From Stappia albiluteola (GTDB lineage: Bacteria; Pseudomonadota; Alphaproteobacteria; Rhizobiales; Stappiaceae): a DNA stretch of 64,000 bases. Of the stretch, positions 56,471 through 64,000 are shown in pieces; positions within the stretch are counted from its first letter, which is position 1; every line of letters starts with the position of its first letter. The notes below the pieces were generated by a model. The model was not told the origin of the DNA. It did not search any database and was given only the letters and a program-made list of their open reading frames with translations. Both the position numbers and the translations under genes were made by a program. The stretch lies in contig NZ_JACFXV010000048.1 of the NCBI RefSeq assembly GCF_014050225.1, forward strand, positions 131,501-195,500, in the 5' to 3' direction.

Positions 56471-57304
56471 CTACCGCTTCCCGTCCGGCCAGAAGGGCGG
56501 CGTCACCTGCGCGAGCCGCCCGCCGATGCGAAGCGGCGCCACGTCGGTTGCAAGCCCGGTTGCGTCGTCGATCTCCACCGCCACGCCGCATACCGTCGCC
56601 TCGCCTTCCGCCGGCGCGAAGCGTGCCGTCGGGATCTTGCGCAGGAAGCGGCTGATCGGCTCTTCCTTGTCCATGCCGAGCACGGAATCGTAATCGCCGC
56701 ACATTCCCGCGTCACTCATGTAGGCCGTGCCGCCCGGCAGGATCTGGTGGTCGGCGGTCGGCACGTGGGTATGGGTGCCGACGACGAGACTCACCCGCCC
56801 GTCGACGAAATGGCCCATCGCCTGTTTCTCGCTCGTTGCCTCCGCGTGGAAGTCGATGACGATCGCATCCGCCACTTCGCGCAGGGGACAGGCTTCCAGC
56901 GCCGCCTCGACCGCCGCGAAGGGGTCGTCCAGGCTGTCCATGTAAATGCGGCCCATCGCGTTGATCACCAGCACGCGCGCTCCATTGCGCGCCGTATAGA
57001 GATGGGCGCCCCGGCCCGGGGTGCCGGGAGGAAAGTTCACCGGCCGCAGCAGGCGGTCCTGCCGTTCGATATAGACGAGTGTCTCGCGCTGGTCCCAGAC
57101 GTGATTGCCGGTGGTGACCACATCGGCGCCGGCGTCCAGCACGTCGCGCAGAATTTCTTCGGTAATGCCGAAGCCGCGCGCCGAGTTCTCGCCGTTCACA
57201 ATAACGAAGTCGATTGCATTGTCCTCGATGAGGCCGGGCAACGCTTCGATCGCCGCCGTTCTGCCGGTCCGTCCGACAAGATCGCCGAGAAAGAGCAGGC
57301 GCAT
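56471..57304 (-). CDS. YmdB-like metallophosphoesterase (TIGR00282 family)
   Basis: 277 residues of the calcineurin-like family. Metal ligands are visible in FLGDLVGR, VNGENSARGFGI, TTGNHVWD, IDFHAEATSEK and VGTHTHVPTADH. Bacillus YmdB is a cyclic-nucleotide phosphodiesterase, but the role in Alphaproteobacteria is not defined. It overlaps nothing but lies 1 base from ygfA, so the two are co-transcribed. Confidence 0.9.
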   Translation of the reverse strand: MRLLFLGDLVGRTGRTAAIEALPGLIEDNAIDFVIVNGENSARGFGITEEILRDVLDAGADVVTTGNHVWDQRETLVYIERQDRLLRPVNFPPGTPGRGAHLYTARNGARVLVINAMGRIYMDSLDDPFAAVEAALEACPLREVADAIVIDFHAEATSEKQAMGHFVDGRVSLVVGTHTHVPTADHQILPGGTAYMSDAGMCGDYDSVLGMDKEEPISRFLRKIPTARFAPAEGEATVCGVAVEIDDATGLATDVAPLRIGGRLAQVTPPFWPDGKR

Positions 57305-57305
57305 G

Positions 57306-57908
57306 TCAGACGAACTCCCTGCAGTGAATGATTTCGCGTTCCGTCACGATGAGGGAGAGCGGCTGGTCGTGATCCTCGAAGGGAACCGCCGGCACTTCCT
57401 GCACCGAGAAGGCGACGCCGATGCATAAGGGTTTTGCCGTGGAGCGCAAGGCCCCGATCGCCTGGTCGTAATATCCCTTGCCGTAGCCGAGCCTGTGGCC
57501 AACCCTGTCGAAGGCGGCAAGCGGCACCAGCATGACCGCCGGCGACAGCACGTCCGCCTCCGGGCCGGGCTCGACCGTGCCGAAGCCCGCCTTGACCAGT
57601 CGCGTTTCGGGATCGAGGCGGCGGAACACCAGTTTCCCCTCGACGATCGCCGGCAGGCAGAGCCTGTGCCCGTGCTGGCGGAGGTTGTGCATGGCCGGGC
57701 GCGGGTCGATCTCGTCACGGATCGGCCAGAAGCCGGAAACGACCGCGCCGGGCTCGAACGAAAGTTCGGCGATCCGGTCGGCCACCGCCAGCGACCCCTC
57801 GATCCGCGCTTCCGGGCTGAGCCCTCCCCTGCGGCGAAGCGCTTCTTCCCGCAGGGCCGCCTTGGCCTGCCGGTTGCCGCCGCCGTCTATCGCTGAATTC
57901 TCGCTCAC
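57306..57908 (-). CDS. ygfA: 5-formyltetrahydrofolate cyclo-ligase
   Basis: 200 residues. The N-terminal KAALREEALRRRGGL, substrate loop FWPIRDEIDPRP and C-terminal GYGKGYYDQAIG phosphate-binding motif are family signatures. It converts 5-formyl-THF to 5,10-methenyl-THF using ATP. It lies directly downstream of the 6S RNA gene, an arrangement shared with gammaproteobacteria. Confidence 0.95.
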   Translation of the reverse strand: MSENSAIDGGGNRQAKAALREEALRRRGGLSPEARIEGSLAVADRIAELSFEPGAVVSGFWPIRDEIDPRPAMHNLRQHGHRLCLPAIVEGKLVFRRLDPETRLVKAGFGTVEPGPEADVLSPAVMLVPLAAFDRVGHRLGYGKGYYDQAIGALRSTAKPLCIGVAFSVQEVPAVPFEDHDQPLSLIVTEREIIHCREFV

Positions 57909-58346
57909 GCCGTCATCCTTGCCGTTGCAACTGCCTCATTGCGGCAATCGGCCGAGCCTTGCAACTGGCGTCGTCCCGGTCAACCTCCCGGATCGCCGGA
58001 CGGCGTCCAAATCGAGATGAGGGAAAATGGCGTGGCCACCTCGGCCGTCGGAGGTTGCAATCCCGGGAAACCTACAATCGTAGGTGGGCGCCGTGTGCCC
58101 GAGCCCACGGGCAAGGGCAAGAACAGCTCCCGAGGGATGCGTAAGGCCCCGGGGATATGTCTCCTGACGCACCGCGCAGCCACGCCGACTGCTCATATAG
58201 CTTCAAGAGATGCCGATTGCCACTGCCGTCTTTCGGCGGCAAAGGGTCAGTCACAGGAAAGCGGATCAAATTCGCCGGGATGCGGCATCGAAAGTCACGA
58301 ACAAGTCACTCCTGCCGGGGCCTTGCGCCAACGGCCGCCCGGCATC
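57909..58346. other. zapA-ygfA spacer carrying 6S RNA
   Basis: 438 bases between zapA and ygfA, both minus strand, containing the 6S RNA gene at about 58045-58190. No protein gene is supported. Confidence 0.5.
58045..58190 (-). ncRNA. ssrS: 6S RNA
   Basis: The zapA-ssrS-ygfA order is the conserved location of 6S RNA. On the minus strand a TATATG -10 box (58194-58199) precedes a transcript beginning GTCGG (58185-58189) that can close with CCGAC (58047-58051), giving about 145 bases. The interior is GC rich with unpaired stretches typical of the sigma-70-binding bubble. A hairpin and TTTT follow. The ends are estimated by eye, without a covariance search. Confidence 0.75.
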
Positions 58347-58724
58347 TCAGGTATCAGCGGGCCGCATCGAGCGGGTCAGGCTCTCGGCGAGCTGCTCGAT
58401 TCGCTTCGCCGCCTCCTCCAGACCTTCCGCAAGTTGCTGGCGGTCGCGCTCGGCATCCTCGGCGATGCTGGAACCGGAGTCGCGCAGGCTCTGCATTTCC
58501 CCTTCCAGCGCCTTCAGCCGGCGTTCCATCTCCGCCAGTTCGTCGGTGACCATGATCCCCGCCATCACCGTCAGCCTGAGGTCGCCGATTTCGCCGAAGC
58601 TGCCCCGCAGCGTTTCGATCGTGCCGTCGAAGCGGGTGGCCAGCGCCGTCAGCCGCTCTTCCTCGCCTTCATCGCAAGCCATGCGAAACGACCGGCCATT
58701 GATTGTCACCGTGATTTGCGGCAT
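58347..58724 (-). CDS. zapA: Cell division protein ZapA
   Basis: 125 residues. N-terminal globular part (PQITVTINGRSFRMACDEGEEERLTALATRFDGTI) matches ZapA, followed by a long coiled coil (about 60-120). ZapA tetramers bundle FtsZ filaments. It starts 6 bases after the small coiled-coil gene. Confidence 0.93.
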   Translation of the reverse strand: MPQITVTINGRSFRMACDEGEEERLTALATRFDGTIETLRGSFGEIGDLRLTVMAGIMVTDELAEMERRLKALEGEMQSLRDSGSSIAEDAERDRQQLAEGLEEAAKRIEQLAESLTRSMRPADT

Positions 58725-58730
58725 CGACGA

Positions 58731-59030
58731 TCAGCCCCCATGGGTTTCCAGGACGGAACGGATGGATTCCATCGCCGAAACGAGGCGGCGCGAAACCTCG
58801 CGGTTGGCCTCTTCCAGCCTCGCGGCCCGTCCTTCCGCCTTGTCGAGCGTCTCGGCGAGCTGCGACCGGTCTTCGCCCAGCCGCTGAACGTCGTCATGCA
58901 GCGACCCGAGCGAGCGGTCCATCTCCAGGCGCCGCTCGACGACGGTTTCCAGCTTGCCGATTGCCTGCAGCAGACGGTCGAGCGATTCCGCTACCGATTG
59001 ATTAGCTCCCGTTTCCCCGACCATGGTCAT
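58731..59030 (-). CDS. Small coiled-coil protein (DUF4164-like)
   Basis: 99 residues, almost entirely one predicted coiled coil (SLDRLLQAIGKLETVVERR ... LDKAEGRAARLEEANREVSRRLVSAM). It is the usual partner gene upstream of zapA in Hyphomicrobiales and is probably cytoplasmic. A function in cell division is inferred from this pairing only. Confidence 0.82.
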   Translation of the reverse strand: MTMVGETGANQSVAESLDRLLQAIGKLETVVERRLEMDRSLGSLHDDVQRLGEDRSQLAETLDKAEGRAARLEEANREVSRRLVSAMESIRSVLETHGG

Positions 59031-59513
59031 CGTCTCAAGTACACCTTTCGCTCCTGCGATGGACCGGACAGACCTGCCAGGTCAAGGCGCGACGGTTCGA
59101 TGTAAACCCATTTCAACATCTAACCTTGCGTCAATGTTGAAAGAATGCGCGATTCCCTTTCCTTGCGATAGATGGTGACCAATTTGAGGTAAAATTTGGC
59201 GAGCTTGTGATTTTTCACATGGATGCAGGCACTTCCCACAGGTGACTTGCCTTGGGGCTTTCATGTCGCCCCTTTCGGCTGTTCTTTCCTCTCGCTTTTG
59301 TTGACTCGGCAGGCGTTCCTGTTATTTGTCGGGCCGCCTCGCAGCATGGGCCGCCGTCGAGCTTGAAATCGGGTCCCAAGAACGTGTGGAGAGCCGACCC
59401 GCGCCGCCGCATTCTGCCGAGGCAGCGGCATGCGCCCGCATCGTGACCGGGCGGCGCGCTGAACCTCTTTCATCTGAGCCGGCGGCAGGGCCGGTGCGAG
59501 CGACGGAACCTCG
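59031..59513. promoter_or_regulatory. tkt upstream region with an inverted repeat and candidate promoter
   Basis: 483 bases between the divergent coiled-coil gene and tkt. TTTCAACAT (59111-59119) and ATGTTGAAA (59134-59142) form an exact 9-base dyad spaced by 14 bases. TTGACT (59301-59306) and TATTTG (59323-59328), 16 bases apart, form a moderate sigma-70 promoter pointing at tkt. No gene is supported. Confidence 0.5.
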
Positions 59514-61505
59514 ATGACCGACATTGCCAAACACAATCGCATGGCAAATGCGATCCGCTTTCTTGCAGCCGATGCCGTGGAGAAGGCGAAGTCCGGTCAC
59601 CCCGGCCTGCCCATGGGCGCCGCCGACATCGCCACCGTACTCTTCACCCAGTTCCTGAAATTCGATCCGACGCGGCCGCACTGGCCCGACCGCGACCGCT
59701 TCGTGCTGTCGGCCGGGCACGGCTCGATGCTGCTTTACGCGGTGCATTACCTGCTGGGCTCTGAGGATTTCACCCTCGACCAGCTCAAGAATTTCCGTCA
59801 GATCGGCGCATTGACCGCCGGCCATCCCGAATACGGCCACGGCGCCGGCATCGAGACGACCACGGGCCCGCTCGGCCAGGGTCTTGCCAATGCCGTCGGC
59901 ATGGCGATGGCCGAAAGAATGATGGCTGCGAACTTCGGCGACGATCTTGTCGACCATCATACCTATGCGATCGTCGGCGACGGCTGCCTGATGGAAGGCA
60001 TTTCCCAGGAAGCGATCTCGCTCGCCGGCCATCTGAAGCTCAACAAGCTCATCGTCATCTGGGACGACAACGGCATTTCGATCGACGGCAAGGTCTCGGT
60101 CTCCGACAGCACCGACCAGATCGAGCGTTTCGAGGCATCCGGCTGGCAGACGATTTCCATCGACGGCCATGATCCGGCAGCGATCGCCGCCGCCCTCGCG
60201 ACCGCGCAGGAAGCGGAGCGGCCGACGCTGATCGCCGCCAGGACCACCATTGGCTTTGGCGCGCCGAACAAGGCCGGCTCGGAGAAGGTCCACGGCTCGC
60301 CGCTCGGCAAGGAAGAGCTCGAGGCCACCCGCAAGGCGCTCGGCTGGTCCCACGCGCCGTTCGAGGTTCCCTCCGACGTGCTCGATGCCTGGCGCATCGC
60401 AGGCCTGCGCTCCGGCCAGGCGCGCAAGGAGTGGGAAAAGCGTCTTGCCTCGGCCGACGCCGAAATCCGCGGCGAATTCGAGCGTCGCATCCGCGGCGAC
60501 CTGCCGACGGGCTTCAGGCAGGCCATGCAGAACCTGAAGCAGAAGCTTGCCGCCGAAAAGCCGACCCTTGCCACCCGCAAGGCTTCCGAACTGGTGCTGG
60601 AGACGATCAATGCCGCGGTTCCGGAGACCATCGGCGGATCGGCCGACCTGACGGGTTCCAACAACACCAAGACCTCGCAGACCAGGGCGATCACGCCGGA
60701 GGACTTCAGCGGCCGCTACGTCCACTGGGGCATCCGCGAGCACGGCATGGCGGCGGCAATGAACGGCATCGCCCTGCATCGCGGCCTTATCCCCTATTCG
60801 GGCACCTTCCTGGTGTTTTCCGACTATGCCCGCCCGGCCATGCGCCTTTCCGCCCTGATGAAGCAGCGCGTCATCCACGTCATGACGCATGACTCCATCG
60901 GCCTTGGCGAGGATGGCCCGACGCACCAGCCGGTGGAGCATTACGCAGCCCTGCGCGCCATTCCGAACCTTAATTTCTTCCGCCCGGCCGACGTCACCGA
61001 AACGCTGGAATGCTGGGAGCTGGCGCTGGAGGCCCGCGAGACGCCGAGCGTGCTGGCGCTGACCCGCCAGAACCTTGCCGCGCTTCGCGCCAGCTACGAG
61101 AGCGAGAACCTTTCCGCCCGCGGCGCCTATGTGATCAGCGACTGCAACGACGAGCCGCAGGTCACAATCTTCGCCTCCGGTTCCGAAGTCGGCCTCGCCG
61201 TGGAGGCGAAGGCGGAACTGGCGGCCGGCGGCGTGCAGGTTCGCGTCGTTTCCGTGCCTTCCTTCGAGCTTTTCGAAGCCCAGTCGGAGGACTACAAGGC
61301 GTCGATCGTCGGCAATGCGCCGGTGAGGATCGCCGTCGAGACGGGCATCCGCATGGGGTGGGACCGTTTCATCGGCACCGACGGCATATTCATCGGCATG
61401 ACCGGCTTCGGCGCCAGCGGTCCTTACGAAGAATTGTACAGGCATTTCGGCATTACCCGGGAAGCGGTCGTCGCAGCCGCGCGGGCGAAGCTCGCCAAGG
61501 CCTGA
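59514..61505 (+). CDS. tkt: Transketolase
   Basis: 663 residues. TPP-binding motif [32 protein letters not shown] type, catalytic and substrate loops ([35 protein letters not shown]) and C-terminal domain are intact. It moves two-carbon units in the pentose phosphate pathway. It leads a tkt-gap-pgk group, with 96 bases to gap. A GGA-type ribosome-binding site precedes the ATG. Confidence 0.97.
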   Translation: MTDIAKHNRMANAIRFLAADAVEKAKSGHPGLPMGAADIATVLFTQFLKFDPTRPHWPDRDRFVLSAGHGSMLLYAVHYLLGSEDFTLDQLKNFRQIGALTAGHPEYGHGAGIETTTGPLGQGLANAVGMAMAERMMAANFGDDLVDHHTYAIVGDGCLMEGISQEAISLAGHLKLNKLIVIWDDNGISIDGKVSVSDSTDQIERFEASGWQTISIDGHDPAAIAAALATAQEAERPTLIAARTTIGFGAPNKAGSEKVHGSPLGKEELEATRKALGWSHAPFEVPSDVLDAWRIAGLRSGQARKEWEKRLASADAEIRGEFERRIRGDLPTGFRQAMQNLKQKLAAEKPTLATRKASELVLETINAAVPETIGGSADLTGSNNTKTSQTRAITPEDFSGRYVHWGIREHGMAAAMNGIALHRGLIPYSGTFLVFSDYARPAMRLSALMKQRVIHVMTHDSIGLGEDGPTHQPVEHYAALRAIPNLNFFRPADVTETLECWELALEARETPSVLALTRQNLAALRASYESENLSARGAYVISDCNDEPQVTIFASGSEVGLAVEAKAELAAGGVQVRVVSVPSFELFEAQSEDYKASIVGNAPVRIAVETGIRMGWDRFIGTDGIFIGMTGFGASGPYEELYRHFGITREAVVAAARAKLAKA

Positions 61506-61601
61506 GGACTGCCCAATATCTTGGTCGAACCCATCCGCTTCCCAAGGGCGGATGGAAGGATAGCGAAGGGCGCGCGGCGTCCGTGATGACGGGAGTGAAA
61601 C

Positions 61602-62609
61602 ATGGCGGTGAAAGTAGCGATCAACGGTTTCGGTCGGATCGGCCGTAACGTCCTGCGCGCGATCATTGAATCGGGACGTACCGACATCGAGGTCGTCGCG
61701 CTCAACGATCTCGGCCCGGTCGAGACCAACGCGCATCTGCTGCGCTACGATTCCGTGCATGGCCGCTTCCCGGCAAAGGTGACGGTGAAGGACGACACCA
61801 TCGACGCCGGTCGCGGGCCGATGAAGGTCACCGCGATCCGCGACCCGAAGGAACTGCCCTGGGGCGAGCTCGGCGTCGACATCGCGCTGGAATGCACCGG
61901 CATCTTCGTCACCCGCGAGAAGGCGGCCGCCCATCTGGAGAACGGCTCCAAGCGCGTGCTGGTCTCGGCTCCCGCCACCGGTGCCGACAAGACCATCGTC
62001 TACGGCGTCAATCACGACACGCTGACCCGGGACGACATCGTCGTCTCCAACGCGTCGTGCACCACCAACTGCCTGGCCACCACCGCCCATGTGCTGCACA
62101 ACGCGGTCGGCATCGAGACGGGCTTCATGACCACGGTTCACTCCTACACGGGTGACCAGCCCACCCTCGACACCATGCACAAGGACCTCTACCGGGCGCG
62201 CGCCGCCGCGATGTCGATGATCCCGACCTCGACGGGTGCGGCGAAGGCCGTCGGCCTCGTCCTGCCGGAGCTCGTCGGCAAGCTTGACGGCGTGTCGATC
62301 CGCGTCCCGACCCCGAACGTCTCGGTGATCGACTTCAAGTTCATCGCCAAGCGCGATACCACGCCCGAAGAGCTCAACGCTGCGGTCCGCGCCGCGGTCG
62401 ACGGTCCGATGAAGGAGACCTTCGGCTACACCGACGAGCCGAACGTCTCCATGGACTTCAATCATGACCCGCGCTCGGCGATCTTCCATCTCGACCAGAC
62501 CAAGGTCATGGACAAGCGCTTCTGCCGCGTCCTGGCCTGGTACGACAACGAATGGGGCTTCTCCAACCGCATGGGCGATACCGCCGTCGCCATGGCGAAG
62601 CTGATCTGA
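61602..62609 (+). CDS. gap: Glyceraldehyde-3-phosphate dehydrogenase
   Basis: 335 residues, type I. NAD-binding VAINGFGRIGRNVLRA, catalytic Cys in SNASCTTNCLAT, and C-terminal WYDNEWGFSNRM. It acts in glycolysis or gluconeogenesis. A strong hairpin (61531-61555) lies in the tkt-gap spacer but lacks a T run, so it may be an mRNA processing or stability element rather than a terminator. Confidence 0.97.
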   Translation: MAVKVAINGFGRIGRNVLRAIIESGRTDIEVVALNDLGPVETNAHLLRYDSVHGRFPAKVTVKDDTIDAGRGPMKVTAIRDPKELPWGELGVDIALECTGIFVTREKAAAHLENGSKRVLVSAPATGADKTIVYGVNHDTLTRDDIVVSNASCTTNCLATTAHVLHNAVGIETGFMTTVHSYTGDQPTLDTMHKDLYRARAAAMSMIPTSTGAAKAVGLVLPELVGKLDGVSIRVPTPNVSVIDFKFIAKRDTTPEELNAAVRAAVDGPMKETFGYTDEPNVSMDFNHDPRSAIFHLDQTKVMDKRFCRVLAWYDNEWGFSNRMGDTAVAMAKLI

Positions 62610-62620
62610 GCTAGACAGGA

Positions 62621-62651
62621 AAAGGCCCGTTCGACCCGAGCGGGCCTTTTT
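62621..62651 (+). terminator. Terminator between gap and pgk
   Basis: AAAGGCCCG (62621-62629) pairs with CGGGCCTTT (62641-62649) followed by TTTTT. It lies 11 bases after gap, so pgk probably has its own promoter or depends on read-through. Confidence 0.88.
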
Positions 62652-62704
62652 GCTCCGCGAACTGAAATTCACAGGCGCCTTCGCCGCAGTGCCGGTTTGA
62701 TACC

Positions 62705-63898
62705 ATGACCTTCAAGACCATCGACGACGCCGACCTCGCCGGTAAGCGCGTCCTGACCCGTGTCGACCTCAACGTGCCGATGGACGGCGGCAAGGTCAGC
62801 GACTTCACCCGCATCGACCGCGTGCTGCCGACGATCCGCGATATCGCAGCCAAGGGCGGGCGCGTCGTGCTGCTGGCGCATTTCGGCCGCCCGAAAGGCA
62901 AGCCGGTCGCGGAGATGAGCCTGGCGCCCGTGGCACAGGCGCTTTCCGAACGTCTCGGCCAGCCCGTGGCCTTTGCCTCCGACTGTATCGGAGACGCTGC
63001 GAAGAGCGTCGTGGACGGCCTCGCCGACGGCAGTGTCGCGCTGCTTGAAAACACCCGCTTCCATGTGGGCGAGGAAAAGAACGACGCCGAATTCACCGAA
63101 GCGCTCGCGGCGAATGGCGACCTCTACGTGAACGACGCCTTTTCCGCAGCCCATCGCGCCCATTCCTCGACCGAGGGCCTTGCCCGTCTCCTGCCGGCCT
63201 ATGCCGGACGCAGCATGCAGGCCGAACTGGAAGCGCTCGCCGCCGCCCTCTCCACGCCGCGGCGTCCGGTGCTTGCGGTCGTGGGCGGCGCCAAGGTTTC
63301 CTCCAAGATCGACCTGCTGGAGAACCTCGTCTCCAAAGTGGACATGCTGGTGATTGGCGGCGGCATGGCCAACACGTTCCTGGCCGCCAGGGGGATCGAT
63401 GTCGGCAAGTCGCTTTGCGAGCACGACCTGAAGGATACGGCGCAGCGCATCCTCGTGGCCGCCGAAAAGGCCGGCTGCGAGATCGTCCTGCCGCAGGATG
63501 CGGTGATCGCCCGCGAATTCAAGGCGGGCGCGGCCAACGAGACCGTGGCGCTCGATGCGATCCCTGCCGACGCGATGATCCTCGACGTCGGCGCGGCTTC
63601 CATCGCGGACGTGAACGCCCATATCGACACCGCCCGCACCCTGGTCTGGAACGGACCGCTTGGTGCCTTCGAGATTTCGCCCTTCGACAAGGCAACGGTC
63701 GCGGCGGCCCGTCATGCGGCGGAACGCACCCGGGCAGGCGGCCTGACCTCCGTTGCCGGAGGCGGCGATACGGTGGCGGCCCTCAACCATGCTGGCGTCG
63801 GCGACGATTTCTCTTATGTCTCGACCGCCGGCGGCGCCTTCCTGGAATGGCTGGAAGGCAAGGCACTACCCGGCGTCATCGCCCTGGAGAGGGCCTGA
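62705..63898 (+). CDS. pgk: Phosphoglycerate kinase
   Basis: 397 residues, full length. [19 protein letters not shown] at the N-terminus, substrate-binding [10 protein letters not shown] and the C-terminal nucleotide domain ending in [16 protein letters not shown] and [15 protein letters not shown]. It converts 1,3-bisphosphoglycerate to 3-phosphoglycerate with ATP formation. The gene is complete, with 102 bases of sequence after it. Confidence 0.97.
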   Translation: MTFKTIDDADLAGKRVLTRVDLNVPMDGGKVSDFTRIDRVLPTIRDIAAKGGRVVLLAHFGRPKGKPVAEMSLAPVAQALSERLGQPVAFASDCIGDAAKSVVDGLADGSVALLENTRFHVGEEKNDAEFTEALAANGDLYVNDAFSAAHRAHSSTEGLARLLPAYAGRSMQAELEALAAALSTPRRPVLAVVGGAKVSSKIDLLENLVSKVDMLVIGGGMANTFLAARGIDVGKSLCEHDLKDTAQRILVAAEKAGCEIVLPQDAVIAREFKAGAANETVALDAIPADAMILDVGAASIADVNAHIDTARTLVWNGPLGAFEISPFDKATVAAARHAAERTRAGGLTSVAGGGDTVAALNHAGVGDDFSYVSTAGGAFLEWLEGKALPGVIALERA

Positions 63899-64000
63899 GC
63901 GCGGCGGTTTGGTGCCACTTCGACCAAAGGCGCAGGGGCATTGATGGCTTGAAAGAGCTAGACCGGCGCAACCGGAATTGACTTCACCGGATATCGCCGC

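Noticed and set aside
59322-62672. A 1116-codon minus-strand open frame over tkt and gap
   Set aside because: It is antisense to two highly conserved glycolytic/pentose genes and His/Arg/Gly-rich in the way typical of shadow frames.

Overview
The window is a GC-rich chromosomal segment of an alphaproteobacterium of the order Hyphomicrobiales (Rhizobiales). The evidence is a set of gene neighbourhoods typical of that group: ctrA and chpT with a DUF1134/EipA gene, an rluD-rpoH pair, serA-serC with a short serC leader, cpoB-pal-tolBARQ-ybgC-ruvBAC, zapA-6S RNA-ygfA, and tkt-gap-pgk. The genus cannot be fixed from the sequence. Almost everything is core genome. I saw no insertion sequence, prophage, CRISPR array or clear genomic island, and no strong candidate for a wholly new multi-gene system.

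Layout. 1-6.4 kb: the start of an arsenic-type operon (ArsR regulator, low-molecular-weight-phosphatase-like arsenate reductase cut by the window edge) and a complete dipeptide-type ABC transporter operon (dppA, terminator-like hairpin, dppBCDF). 7-22.7 kb: a motility and cell-cycle locus with a DUF2336 protein, a PqiA-like membrane protein, fliJ-fliI, the master regulator ctrA behind a region dense in GANTC and TTAACC sites, a chemotaxis operon cheA-cheW-cheY-cheB-cheR, the phosphotransferase chpT, a YHS-domain protein, eipA, a membrane-anchored coiled-coil protein and an HD-GYP response-regulator-like protein. 22.8-31.6 kb: tRNA-Glu, rluD head to head with a small membrane protein, rpoH, a CHASE2 adenylate cyclase, a TPP-riboswitch-controlled thiXY pair that lacks its ATPase gene, and a large proline-rich membrane protein. 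31.9-45 kb: purA, a DMT permease, serA-serC, a porin-like outer-membrane protein behind a perfect CtrA box, glmM, ftsH and tilS. 43.6-52 kb: cpoB, pal, tolB, tolA, tolR, tolQ, ybgC, ruvB, ruvA, ruvC. 52-64 kb: an MHYT-GGDEF-EAL protein, a TSUP permease, yebC, a YmdB-like phosphoesterase, ygfA, 6S RNA, zapA, a small coiled-coil protein, and tkt-gap-pgk.

How the genes work together. The strongest theme is the CtrA network. ctrA, its phosphotransferase ChpT, flagellar export genes, a chemotaxis array kinase and eipA (a known CtrA target in Brucella) lie within 13 kb. A TTAA-N7-TTAA box sits in front of an outer-membrane-protein gene 26 kb away, which fits control of the envelope by the cell cycle. 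A second theme is envelope constriction and stability (Tol-Pal, CpoB, EipA, FtsH, ZapA, GlmM). A third is cyclic nucleotide signalling (class III cyclase, HD-GYP, GGDEF-EAL).

Most genes have conventional starts. Where a longer open frame runs upstream I chose the start by ribosome-binding site, signal peptide or family length, and the entry says so. The less ordinary features are mostly regulatory: a nested 81-nt inverted repeat behind purA, a 17-nt motif shared by two signalling genes, three TTCC/GGAA dyads upstream of the HD-GYP gene, a possible sigma-32 promoter for ftsH, and overlapping divergent start codons at rluD.
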